64,000 nucleotides of DNA from Streptomyces plumbidurans. GTDB lineage: Bacteria; Actinomycetota; Actinomycetes; Streptomycetales; Streptomycetaceae. The notes beneath the pieces are model-generated. The model was not told the DNA's origin. It did no database searches and saw only the letters and a program-made list of their open reading frames with translations. How positions within the stretch are numbered: the stretch's first letter is position 1; each line of letters begins with the position of its first letter. The stretch spans positions 31,086 through 95,085 of the forward strand of contig NZ_JAFJSY010000044.1 of the NCBI RefSeq assembly GCF_019857225.1, read 5' to 3'. Below are positions 42,233 through 49,860 of this stretch, in pieces. Made by a program: the position numbers and the translations under genes.

Positions 42233-43837
42233 ATGATGGTCCGCATGACCGTCATGGAAGAACGAGCCCTAACGAAGCCCCCGCCCGACACCCCCCGCTC
42301 CCGCCTCGCCGAACTGGAGCTCATACGCGAGCTCGCGCACGAGGGCCCCGGCCCCGGCGCGAGCGACCAGCAGCACGCGCGCGGCAAGCTGACCGCCCGC
42401 GAGCGCGTCGAACTCCTGCTGGACAAGGGGTCGTTCACGGAGATCGAGGCCCTTCGCCGGCACCATGCCACCGGGTTCGGACTGGAGGCGCGGCGACCCT
42501 ACACGGACGGTGTGGTCACCGGCTGGGGCACCGTCCACGGCCGTACCGTCTTCGTCTACGCCCACGACTTCCGCATCTTCGGCGGCGCCCTCGGCGAGGC
42601 GCACGCGGCCAAGATCCACAAGGTGATGGACCTGGCGCTCGCGGCCGGGGCCCCGCTGGTCAGCCTCAACGACGGCGCCGGGGCCCGGATCCAGGAGGGT
42701 GTCTCGGCGCTCGCCGGCTACGGCGGCATCTTCACCCGGAACGTCGCCGCGTCCGGGGTGCTGCCCCAGATCAGCGTGATGCTCGGGCCGTGCGCCGGCG
42801 GTGCCGCCTACTCGCCGGCCCTGACCGACTTCGTCTTCATGGTGCGCGGCATCTCGCAGATGTTCATCACCGGCCCCGACGTGGTCAAGGCCGTGACCGG
42901 CGAGCAGGTCACGCACGAGGGGCTCGGCGGCGCCGACGTGCACGCCGCGGTCTCCGGCGTGGCCGCCGCGGCCTACGACGACGAGGCGAGCTGCCTGGAG
43001 GACGTACGGCATCTGTTGTCGCTGCTGCCGTCCAACAACCGCGAACTGCCGCCGTACGAGGCGCCGTTGGACGATCCGGAGCGGCGCTGCGAGTCGCTGC
43101 TCGACCTGGTGCCGGCCGAGCCGAACCAGGCGTACGACATGCGCCGGGTGATCGAGGAGGTCGTCGACGACGGCGACTTCTTCGAGGTGCAGCCCGCGTG
43201 GGCGGCCAACCTGGTGTGCGCGCTGGCCAGGCTCGACGGGCATGTCGTCGGCGTCGTCGCCAACCAGCCGTCCGCGACCGCCGGGGTTCTGGACATCGCC
43301 GCCTCCGAGAAGGGCGCGCGGTTCGTGCAGTTCTGCGACGCGTTCAACATCCCGCTGGTGACGCTGGTCGACGTGCCCGGGTTCCTGCCCGGGGTCGGCC
43401 AGGAGCACGCCGGCATCATCCGGCACGGGGCCAAGCTGCTGTACGCGTACTGCAACGCGACGGTGCCGCGGATCTCGCTGGTGCTGCGCAAGGCGTACGG
43501 CGGCGCGTACATCGTGATGGACTCGCGGTCCATCGGCGCCGACCTGGCGCTGGCGTGGCCCACCAACGAGATCGCCGTGATGGGTGCCGAGGGCGCCGCG
43601 AACGTCGTCTTCCGCCGGGAGATCGCCGCCGCCGACGACCCCGAGGCGGTGCGGGCGCGGCGCATCGCGGAGTACAAGTCCGAGCTGATGCACCCCTATT
43701 ACGCCGTCGAGCGCGGTCTCGTCGACGACGTGATCGACCCGCGCGACACCCGGGCGGTGCTGATCCGCTCGTTCGCCGCGCTCCGCGCCAAACACGCCGA
43801 CCTGCCCTCCCGCAAGCACGGGAACCAGCCGGTATGA
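42233..43837 (+). CDS. Acyl-CoA carboxylase beta subunit (carboxyltransferase)
   Basis: A 534-residue PccB/AccB-type carboxyltransferase: ARGKLTARERVELLLDKGSF, LGPCAGGAAYSPALTDFVFM, VDVPGFLPGVGQEHAGIIRH, VLRKAYGGAYIVMDSRSIGA and EIAVMGAEGAANVVFRREIA. It carboxylates acetyl-, propionyl- or longer acyl-CoA using biotin carried on an AccA-type alpha subunit that is not encoded nearby. The residue after GGAY is Ile. From memory this is the specificity position (Asp in PccB, Ile in AccB), which would favour relaxed specificity. Several in-frame ATGs (42233, 42236, 42245, 42254) make the start uncertain. Confidence 0.92.
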   Translation: MMVRMTVMEERALTKPPPDTPRSRLAELELIRELAHEGPGPGASDQQHARGKLTARERVELLLDKGSFTEIEALRRHHATGFGLEARRPYTDGVVTGWGTVHGRTVFVYAHDFRIFGGALGEAHAAKIHKVMDLALAAGAPLVSLNDGAGARIQEGVSALAGYGGIFTRNVAASGVLPQISVMLGPCAGGAAYSPALTDFVFMVRGISQMFITGPDVVKAVTGEQVTHEGLGGADVHAAVSGVAAAAYDDEASCLEDVRHLLSLLPSNNRELPPYEAPLDDPERRCESLLDLVPAEPNQAYDMRRVIEEVVDDGDFFEVQPAWAANLVCALARLDGHVVGVVANQPSATAGVLDIAASEKGARFVQFCDAFNIPLVTLVDVPGFLPGVGQEHAGIIRHGAKLLYAYCNATVPRISLVLRKAYGGAYIVMDSRSIGADLALAWPTNEIAVMGAEGAANVVFRREIAAADDPEAVRARRIAEYKSELMHPYYAVERGLVDDVIDPRDTRAVLIRSFAALRAKHADLPSRKHGNQPV

Positions 43838-44046
43838 GCGAACACGCCCAGCGCACCGAGGAGTTCGTCGTGCGCGTGCTGCGCGGCGAGCCGACCGCGG
43901 AGGAACTCGCCGCGGCCACCGCCGTATTGCTGGAACTGGCCCGGCGGACGCCTGCCGCGGAGGAGCCCGCGCCCGTCCGGCCCGTACCCACCTGGCACCG
44001 CCCCGCCCTGACCACGCACCGCGCCGCCACGTCCTGGCGCCACTGA
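43834..44046 (+). CDS. Acyl-CoA carboxylase epsilon subunit
   Basis: A 70-residue protein: EFVVRVLRGEPTAEELAAAT plus ALTTHRAATSWRH, matching actinobacterial AccE/PccE subunits. These bind the beta subunit and raise carboxylase activity. Its ATG overlaps the beta-subunit stop (ATGA), so translation is coupled and both serve one complex. Confidence 0.88.
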   Translation: MSEHAQRTEEFVVRVLRGEPTAEELAAATAVLLELARRTPAAEEPAPVRPVPTWHRPALTTHRAATSWRH

Positions 44047-44060
44047 CCCGGAGGAACACC

Positions 44061-44528
44061 ATGTCCACGACCGAAGCCCACACCCACGACAACCGCCCCA
44101 CCGCGTACGCCGCCCCGCACGCCGAGACGTACTCCCTGGAGGAGGTCGTGCGCATCAGCGGCCTCGACGCCGGGACGCTGCGCTGGTACGAGGAGCAGGG
44201 GCTGATCGAGGGCGCCGCCAAGGACCCGTACGGCGTGCGCGCCTACAGCCCGGTGCATCTGCGCTGGCTCGAGTTCCTCAACCACTTGCGCAGCACGGGG
44301 ATGTCGCCGGCCGCGATGAACCACTACGTCGAGCTGTACCGGGCGGGCGACTCGACGATCGCCGCGCGCCGCGAACTGCTCCAGGCGCACCGGGAGATGC
44401 TGCGCGCCCAGGCCCGGGACTGCTCCGCCACGCTGCGCTATCTCGACTGGAAGATCGGCTTCTACCGGGAGCGGGAAGCGGCACTGGCGCGGGCCGGAGC
44501 GTCGGCGGTGAGCACGGCCGAGGCGTAG
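44061..44528 (+). CDS. MerR-family regulator
   Basis: A 155-residue MerR protein: YSLEEVVRISGLDAGTLRWY, EEQGLIEGAAKDPYGVRAYS is the winged helix and HLRWLEFLNHLRSTGMSPAA with HREMLRAQARDCSATLRYLD the dimer coiled coil. No metal-binding Cys cluster is seen, so it may sense an organic ligand. GGAGGAACACC precedes ATG 44061, 14 bp after the epsilon gene, so it belongs to the ARE-controlled carboxylase operon. Its 3' end overlaps the convergent flavoenzyme gene by 67 bp. Confidence 0.88.
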   Translation: MSTTEAHTHDNRPTAYAAPHAETYSLEEVVRISGLDAGTLRWYEEQGLIEGAAKDPYGVRAYSPVHLRWLEFLNHLRSTGMSPAAMNHYVELYRAGDSTIAARRELLQAHREMLRAQARDCSATLRYLDWKIGFYREREAALARAGASAVSTAEA

Positions 44529-45613
44529 GCGGCGGCCACCGGTTCCAGTCGCAGCACCCCGTGCGAGGCCACCGTGTGGACATCACGCCACAGCCGGTTG
44601 AGATCGCCGCTCCCGTCGCGCAGATGGGCGCCGCCGGTACGGAAGAGGCGGTCGACGGCGTCGGCGAGCATCCCGGCGGCGACCGCGGCGTCGCGCTGGT
44701 TGGCGGCGACGAGGGCCGCGTCGACCGGTTCGGTGTCGGCGCGGTGGGCCGCCCGCCGCAGCAGCAGTCCGGCCGCGTCGATGTGCGCCGAGGCGAGCGC
44801 GAGCGTCTCGCGCACGGCCGCGCTGTCGTGGTGCGGCCGCCCGCTGCCGGGCGCCTTCGCCGCCGCCCACTCGGACCACAGCGTCAGCGCGCGGCGGGCG
44901 GCGCCCAGCGCCGGTGCGCAGAACATCAGGCCGCCGGCCAGCTGGGCGGGGGCACTGTGGCAGCGGGGCAGGCCGGGGGTGTCGCCGCCGCGCAGCAACT
45001 CGGCCAGCGGGAAGGAGAGTCGGTGCGGAACGAAGGCGTCCCGCACCACGGCGGTGTGGCTGCCGGTGCCGCGCAGCCCGGTGGCGTCCCAGGTGTCCAG
45101 CACCTCCACCTCCTCGGCCGGTACGGCGAAGACGCGCGCCCCTTGCGCGTCCGGGGCCGCGAGGAGCACCCACTGCGCGCTGCCGATCCCGCTGACGCAC
45201 TCCCAGGTGCCCGTCACCCGGCGGCCGCCGTCGGCCGGTTCGGCCCGTCCGGCCGGTGGCATCAGTGCCGCCGAGATCCGTACGTCGGGCGAGGCGCCCC
45301 ATATCTCGCGCTGCCCCTCCTCGGGCAGCAGCGCGGCGAAGCGTCCGTGCGCGGCCCACAACATGCCGACCCAGGCGGCGGAGGTGCAGGCCTCGCCGAC
45401 GTCGGCCACCTGGTCGAGCAGGACGGTGAACCCGCCCTCCGCGCCGCCCCATCGGCGGGGCACGAAATGGCGGGCCAGTCCGGCGGAGGTCAGTTCGGCG
45501 ACGACCGCGGGGGCGAGCGCGCGGTCGGCGTCGGCGCTGCGGGCGTGCTCGGCGATCGTGCTCAGGGCGGGGGTCGGGAGCAGGGCGGGGGTCGAGGGCA
45601 GGTCTTCGCTCAT
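44462..45613 (-). CDS. Acyl-CoA dehydrogenase-like flavoprotein
   Basis: A 383-residue member of the acyl-CoA dehydrogenase/group D flavin monooxygenase superfamily: PRRWGGAEGGFTVLLDQVAD, ACTSAAWVGMLWAAHGRFAA, VSGIGSAQWVLLAAPD, DTWDATGLRGTGSHTAVV, then the helical C-terminal domain (FCAPALGAARRALTLWSEWA, DAVDRLFRTGGAHLRDGSGD, LNRLWRDVHTVASH). The C-terminal pattern is that of the HsaA/C2 hydroxylase-like branch, so hydroxylation or N-oxidation is as likely as dehydrogenation. CAGGAG precedes ATG 45613. It is divergent from the TetR at 45721 across ARE-like dyad 3. Confidence 0.87.
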   Translation of the reverse strand: MSEDLPSTPALLPTPALSTIAEHARSADADRALAPAVVAELTSAGLARHFVPRRWGGAEGGFTVLLDQVADVGEACTSAAWVGMLWAAHGRFAALLPEEGQREIWGASPDVRISAALMPPAGRAEPADGGRRVTGTWECVSGIGSAQWVLLAAPDAQGARVFAVPAEEVEVLDTWDATGLRGTGSHTAVVRDAFVPHRLSFPLAELLRGGDTPGLPRCHSAPAQLAGGLMFCAPALGAARRALTLWSEWAAAKAPGSGRPHHDSAAVRETLALASAHIDAAGLLLRRAAHRADTEPVDAALVAANQRDAAVAAGMLADAVDRLFRTGGAHLRDGSGDLNRLWRDVHTVASHGVLRLEPVAAAYASAVLTADAPARASAASRSR

Positions 45614-45648
45614 GTCTTCGCTCCTGGTCGGAATCCGGTACCAAAAAA

Positions 45649-45666
45649 GTGCGTTCAAGAAGGTAT
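45649..45666. promoter_or_regulatory. ARE-like dyad 3 (one strong half)
   Basis: GTGCGTTC-AA-GAAGGTAT: the right half matches the consensus fully, the left at five of eight positions. It lies between the divergent flavoenzyme and TetR genes, 36 and 55 bp from their starts. Confidence 0.55.
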
Positions 45667-45720
45667 TATTTTGAGGACCCTGGCCGCTCTCACCTCCCGC
45701 ACCGACCGAAGGGACGCGCG

Positions 45721-46287
45721 ATGGCGAAACAGGCGCGCTCGCTCCGCACGCATGAACTGGTCCTCGACGCCGCCGCGGCTGAGTTCGTCCGCCATGGCTA
45801 CCCGCGTGCCAACCTCCAGCACGTGGCCGCGCGCACCGGGCTGACCAAGGGCGCGCTGTACGGCCACTTCGCCTCCAAGGAGCAGCTCGCCCGGGCGCTG
45901 ACCGAGCACCTGGACGAGGTGGCGGCCGAGATCCTCGCCCGGTACGACGACACGGAGTCCCCGGCGCGCGAGCGGCTGCGCGCCCTGTGCTGCGAACTGG
46001 CCGGACGCGTCGAGTCGGACGTGCGCTTCAACGCGGCGCTGCGGCTGATGCTGGACGAGGCGCCCGCGGCACCCGAACCCCCCGGACTGCTGGCGGACCT
46101 GCGCGCCCTGGGCGAGGAGCCGTCCACCGCCTCGCTGGCCGACCTCGCCACCGTGATCCTGGTGGGCGCCTACTGCACGGCTCCCGATCTGGAGCGGCGA
46201 GGTCTGGCCGAGCGGGTGCGCGTGCTGTGGGACGCGGCGTCGGCGGGGGAGGACGCTCAGGCCGGCAGCGGGAGGGCGGCGCGGTGA
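45721..46287 (+). CDS. TetR regulator, ArpA/ScbR-like (second receptor homolog)
   Basis: A 188-residue TetR protein whose HTH (RTHELVLDAAAAEFVRHGYP, VAARTGLTKGALYGHFASKE) matches the gamma-butyrolactone receptor family. The ligand half is shorter than normal ScbR (~215), with two Cys in LRALCCELAGRV. Such shorter paralogs are often pseudo-receptors that bind the DNA site but respond to other ligands. GAAGGGACGCGCG precedes ATG 45721. It overlaps the convergent AfsA gene by 31 bp. Confidence 0.84.
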   Translation: MAKQARSLRTHELVLDAAAAEFVRHGYPRANLQHVAARTGLTKGALYGHFASKEQLARALTEHLDEVAAEILARYDDTESPARERLRALCCELAGRVESDVRFNAALRLMLDEAPAAPEPPGLLADLRALGEEPSTASLADLATVILVGAYCTAPDLERRGLAERVRVLWDAASAGEDAQAGSGRAAR

Positions 46288-47288
46288 GCCACGGCGGCCC
46301 ACATGCTGCGGCAGGTGGCGAGCGGGGTGCCGCCCTGCACGGCGTCCAGGGTGAGGCGGGTCCTGCCGCTGCCGGGGTCCGGCACGCGCTCGCGGACCAC
46401 CAGGTCGATGGGCTGGTCGAGTTCGCCGAAGGCCAGGCAGTCGGCCTCCATGCCGAGCAGGGTGTGCCCGGCGCCGGGCGCCGAGCCCACGGGGTGCAGC
46501 AGCAGGTGGCCGAGCTGGCGGAAGCCCTCCAGGGTGACCATCAGCGGCACATGGTCGCTGGGGTGGTCGAAGAAGATCGGGTGCTCCACGTCGACGAGCA
46601 ACTGCCAGGGCCCCTCGGTGCGTTCACGCACCAGCACGCTGTCCTTGGCGCGCAGCCGGCCCACCGCCGAGGGGTGCACCCGCTGCAGCGGGCGCGGTGC
46701 GGGAGCGGTCGCGGCGGCGCCGCGCGGCTTGGCGCCCCGGCCGCGCAGCATCGCGTACCGCTTGTCGTCCACGGCGACGACGTGCAGCGCACCGCGGCCG
46801 CAGGCGTGGCCGCCGACGGTGAGGACGACGTCGAGGCGCATGCCGAAGCGGTTGGGCGGACGGTTGCCGACCCATGTCCACCGCGCCTCCAGGACCAGGG
46901 GCGCGGGCTCGCCGCCGACGCGCAGGGCGGCCGGGTCGGTGATCTCGAACTCCGAGTCGAAGCCGATGAAGCGGTGGGTGAGCGGGACGTCGTAGTGGGC
47001 GTGTGCCAGGTAGACGAGGGCCTGGCGGATGGTCTCCATGAACAGCAGCGGGTCGCTGGTGCCGTCCCGGCCGGGGGAGTAGAGGGCGTGGTCGCGCGGC
47101 CACTGGGCGGCGACCAGGAAGCTGTGCTCGCCGGTGCGGACGGCGTCGGTGAGGAAGACCTCGGCGATCGCGGCGCGGTGCACCATGTGCCGCGGGACGG
47201 CCTGGAGATAGCTGAGACGCAGCCGCTCGGAGCGGGCCGAGCCGCCCGAGGAGAGCGTGGCGACAGGTAAGACGGCAGGCTGATGCAT
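46257..47288 (-). CDS. AfsA-family butyrolactone/butenolide synthase
   Basis: A 343-residue AfsA/ScbA-type protein with both hotdog halves: VPRHMVHRAAIAEVFLTDAV, AAQWPRDHALYSP, DPLLFMETIRQALVYLAHAH, then a second set, RVHPSAVGRLRAKDSVLVRE, VDVEHPIFFDHPSDHVPLMV. The enzyme joins a beta-ketoacyl-ACP to dihydroxyacetone phosphate, the committed step to diffusible butyrolactone, butenolide or furan signals. It is divergent from the receptor gene at 47403 with ARE-like dyad 4 between, the classical synthase/receptor arrangement. Confidence 0.9.
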   Translation of the reverse strand: MHQPAVLPVATLSSGGSARSERLRLSYLQAVPRHMVHRAAIAEVFLTDAVRTGEHSFLVAAQWPRDHALYSPGRDGTSDPLLFMETIRQALVYLAHAHYDVPLTHRFIGFDSEFEITDPAALRVGGEPAPLVLEARWTWVGNRPPNRFGMRLDVVLTVGGHACGRGALHVVAVDDKRYAMLRGRGAKPRGAAATAPAPRPLQRVHPSAVGRLRAKDSVLVRERTEGPWQLLVDVEHPIFFDHPSDHVPLMVTLEGFRQLGHLLLHPVGSAPGAGHTLLGMEADCLAFGELDQPIDLVVRERVPDPGSGRTRLTLDAVQGGTPLATCRSMWAAVAHRAALPLPA

Positions 47289-47367
47289 GGTCTGAACCCC
47301 CAGTGAATGCATTCACGCAGACAGCAACATCGGCACGAGGCTTCCGCTCATCGAGCCGCAACTTACA

Positions 47368-47385
47368 ATACATTCCCGAAGGTAT
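47368..47385. promoter_or_regulatory. ARE-like dyad 4, between synthase and receptor
   Basis: ATACATTC-CC-GAAGGTAT has arms matching at seven of eight positions. It is 18 bp before the receptor start (ATG 47403) and 80 bp before the synthase start, so it could control both. Confidence 0.72.
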
Positions 47386-47402
47386 ATTTCAAGGAACAGA
47401 GG

Positions 47403-48065
47403 ATGGACGCCATGGCCGTGGAACGCAGCGCCCCCAGGTCCCGGCCTGCCCGGGACACCGCCCCCCGCCACCGGGACACGGGCCTGAAGCAGGAACGTGC
47501 CGTACGCACCCGGGGGCAGGTGCTCGACGCGGCGGCAAAGGCGTTCGCCACCAAGGGCTTTCCCGCGGTCACCGTGCAGGACGTGGCCGAACTCGCGGGC
47601 GTGACCAAGGGGGCGGTCTACTTCCACTTCGCCAACAAGGAGGCCCTCGCCCAGGCGGTGGCCGAGGAGTTCTACCACGTGCTCGGCGTCATCGGGCAGG
47701 AGGTGGAGGAGGCCCAACTGCCGCCGCTGCGGGCGGTGTCGGAGCTGCTGGAGCGCACCGCCGTCGCCTTCCGCGACGACACCATGGTGCAGGCCGGCGC
47801 CCGCCTGCAGATCGAACGCTCGCTGATCGGCGCCGAGATGCCCATGCCCTATCTCGGCTACACCGAGTCCCTCACGATCTGGCTCCGCCAGGCCCGGACC
47901 GAGGGCCACCTCGCCGCCGGTACGTCGCCCGAGGCCACGGCGCGCGTCCTGGTCGCCGCCTTCTTCGGCGCCCAGCACATCTCCTGGGTCCTCAACGACC
48001 GTGCGGACATCGCGGAGCGGGTGCGGGAGATCCTCACGGCGGTGGTGCCACTGGCGGCGGCGTAG
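47403..48065 (+). CDS. ArpA/ScbR-type signal receptor (TetR family)
   Basis: A 220-residue receptor: after 30 basic, probably flexible residues, KQERAVRTRGQVLDAAAKAF and VQDVAELAGVTKGAVYFHFA carry the family HTH, followed by the ligand domain (GARLQIERSLIGAEMPMPYL, RVLVAAFFGAQHISWVLNDR). The QHISWVLND stretch with its Trp is where butyrolactone receptors carry the conserved ligand-pocket Trp. It should repress the four ARE promoters until the signal binds. The frame extends to 47307, but ATG 47403 fits the family length. Confidence 0.88.
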   Translation: MDAMAVERSAPRSRPARDTAPRHRDTGLKQERAVRTRGQVLDAAAKAFATKGFPAVTVQDVAELAGVTKGAVYFHFANKEALAQAVAEEFYHVLGVIGQEVEEAQLPPLRAVSELLERTAVAFRDDTMVQAGARLQIERSLIGAEMPMPYLGYTESLTIWLRQARTEGHLAAGTSPEATARVLVAAFFGAQHISWVLNDRADIAERVREILTAVVPLAAA

Positions 48066-48078
48066 CCGCGCCCGCCGG

Positions 48079-49776
48079 TCAGAACACCGGCACCGGGGTG
48101 AAGCGGCCCGCCACCCGCAGGTCCTGCTCGATGCTGTCCGCCGTGGCGCGCAGTGCGGGGAGGATGTCGCGCTCGCACTCCTCGACCGTGTGGCGGGCCG
48201 CGTGCGTGGCCACGTTCAGGGCGGCGACGACGCGGCCGGTGCGGTCGCGCACCGGGACGGCGATAGAGCGCAGGCCCTCCTCCAGCTCCTGGTCGGTCAG
48301 GGCGTGCCCCCGGGTGCGTACGTCGTCGAGGAGACGGGCGAGCGCGTCCGGGTCGGTCAGGGTGTGCGGGGTGAACGGGCTCAACTGCCGTGGCAGCGGG
48401 CGGTCCGCCGCGGGCAGGTCCGCCAGCAGGACGCGACCCATCGAGGTCGCGTACGCCGGCAGCCGCGTACCGACCGTGATGTTCACGCTCATGATGCGGC
48501 TCGTGGCGACCCGCGCCGTGTACTGGATGTCGCCGCCCGAGAGTACGGCCAGCGAGGCCGACTCGTGGATGTCCTGGGCGAGTTGGGCCAGGTGCGGGGC
48601 GGCGATCTCGGGCAGGGAGGTGCGGGACAGGGGCGGGTAGCCCAGCGACAGGACGCGCGGCGTCAGCTCGAACACCCGGTCCCGGGCCCGTACCAGACCC
48701 AGGTGCTCGTAGGTGATCAGCGCCCTGCGTGCCGTCGCGCGCGCGAGTCCCGTCGCCTTCGCCACATCCGTCAGGGTCAGCTCCGCACGCCCTTCCCCGA
48801 AGGCCGTCAGCACGGTGAGGCCGCGGGCGAGGGACTCGACGAACTCCCGGCCCAGTTCCTGCTTGGACGCCCCGGTCCAGGCGGCCAGGCCCATGGGCGC
48901 GGCGGCGGGCTCCGCGGGCGGCGCCGTGCGCAGGTCGTCCTCCATCGCCCGCACCGCATCCCGCAGTCGTGGCAGCAGCGTGTCGCGCAGGTCGGCGGCG
49001 GTGTGCCGGCTGGTGTGGCTGACCACGTTCGCCGCGCACACGATCCGCCCGGTCCCCGGGTCCCGTACCGGTACCGAGACCGCGACCAGCCCCGGCTCGA
49101 TCAACTGGTCGTCCAGCGCCCAGCCGTCCGCGGCCGCCGCGGCGGCCCTTCGCTCGAACTCGCCCTCCGCACCGCCGGGTTGACGAGGCGGTACGGCGGG
49201 AAAGCCCCGGTCCTCCGGGTCCGCCGCCCGGCGCTCGCGCCATGCCCGCCAGTCCCGCCGCGTCCACTGCGCCGCGAACAGCGCTCCCGGCGCGGTCCGT
49301 TCGGCCGGCAGCAGGTCGCCGATGCGGAAGCTGAGGGACATCGCGCGGCGGCGGGTGGCCTGGTGGATGAAGCGGATGCCGTCGCGGTCGGCGACCGCCA
49401 GCGACACCGACTCGTCCAGCTCGTCGGCGAGGGCGTCGGCGCGCGCGTCCAGCAGTGCGGGCAGACGCAGGGCGGACAGGTAGGAGTTGCCCAGTTCCAT
49501 CAGGCGGGGGGCCAGCACCACGTCACGGCCGTCGACGCGGACGTAGCCCATGCGGGCGAGGGTGGCGGTGATCCGGTCGACCGTGGAGCGGGCCAGGCCC
49601 GTGGCCCGCTCCAGCCCGCTCGGGCTCAGCGTCCCGCCCGCCTCGGTCAGCCGCAGCAGCACGGCGACCCCCCGCACGAGCGGCGCGACCGCCTCGACCG
49701 GAACGGCGGACGCCGATGCCGGGACACCTGAGAATCCGGACGCGGCGTCGGCGTCCGTCGTGGGCTTCGCGGGCAT
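48079..49776 (-). CDS. Tandem IclR-family regulator (double protein)
   Basis: A 565-residue protein with two complete IclR regulators in series. The first has HTH (GLERATGLARSTVDRITATL) and effector domain to about residue 270; the second has HTH (LTLTDVAKATGLARATARRA) and effector domain to the end (ELEEGLRSIAVPVRDRTGRV). The second half resembles PcaR/PcaU, regulators of protocatechuate degradation. Tandem IclR proteins occur in actinomycetes. It is convergent with the receptor gene (13-bp gap), marking the likely right edge of the signalling cluster. Confidence 0.88.
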   Translation of the reverse strand: MPAKPTTDADAASGFSGVPASASAVPVEAVAPLVRGVAVLLRLTEAGGTLSPSGLERATGLARSTVDRITATLARMGYVRVDGRDVVLAPRLMELGNSYLSALRLPALLDARADALADELDESVSLAVADRDGIRFIHQATRRRAMSLSFRIGDLLPAERTAPGALFAAQWTRRDWRAWRERRAADPEDRGFPAVPPRQPGGAEGEFERRAAAAAADGWALDDQLIEPGLVAVSVPVRDPGTGRIVCAANVVSHTSRHTAADLRDTLLPRLRDAVRAMEDDLRTAPPAEPAAAPMGLAAWTGASKQELGREFVESLARGLTVLTAFGEGRAELTLTDVAKATGLARATARRALITYEHLGLVRARDRVFELTPRVLSLGYPPLSRTSLPEIAAPHLAQLAQDIHESASLAVLSGGDIQYTARVATSRIMSVNITVGTRLPAYATSMGRVLLADLPAADRPLPRQLSPFTPHTLTDPDALARLLDDVRTRGHALTDQELEEGLRSIAVPVRDRTGRVVAALNVATHAARHTVEECERDILPALRATADSIEQDLRVAGRFTPVPVF

Positions 49777-49860
49777 CGGTTCTCCGGTACGGCGGTCGGG
49801 GCACGCCCACCGTAATGCGCCGACAGCCCGCTCCCTCTCACGGCCGCCGCAACGGCCGCC

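Noticed and set aside
32911..48065. Integrative element inserted at tRNA-Arg
   Set aside because: No integrase, relaxase or replication gene and no direct repeat of the tRNA 3' end were found downstream, so the cluster is not shown to be a mobile island.
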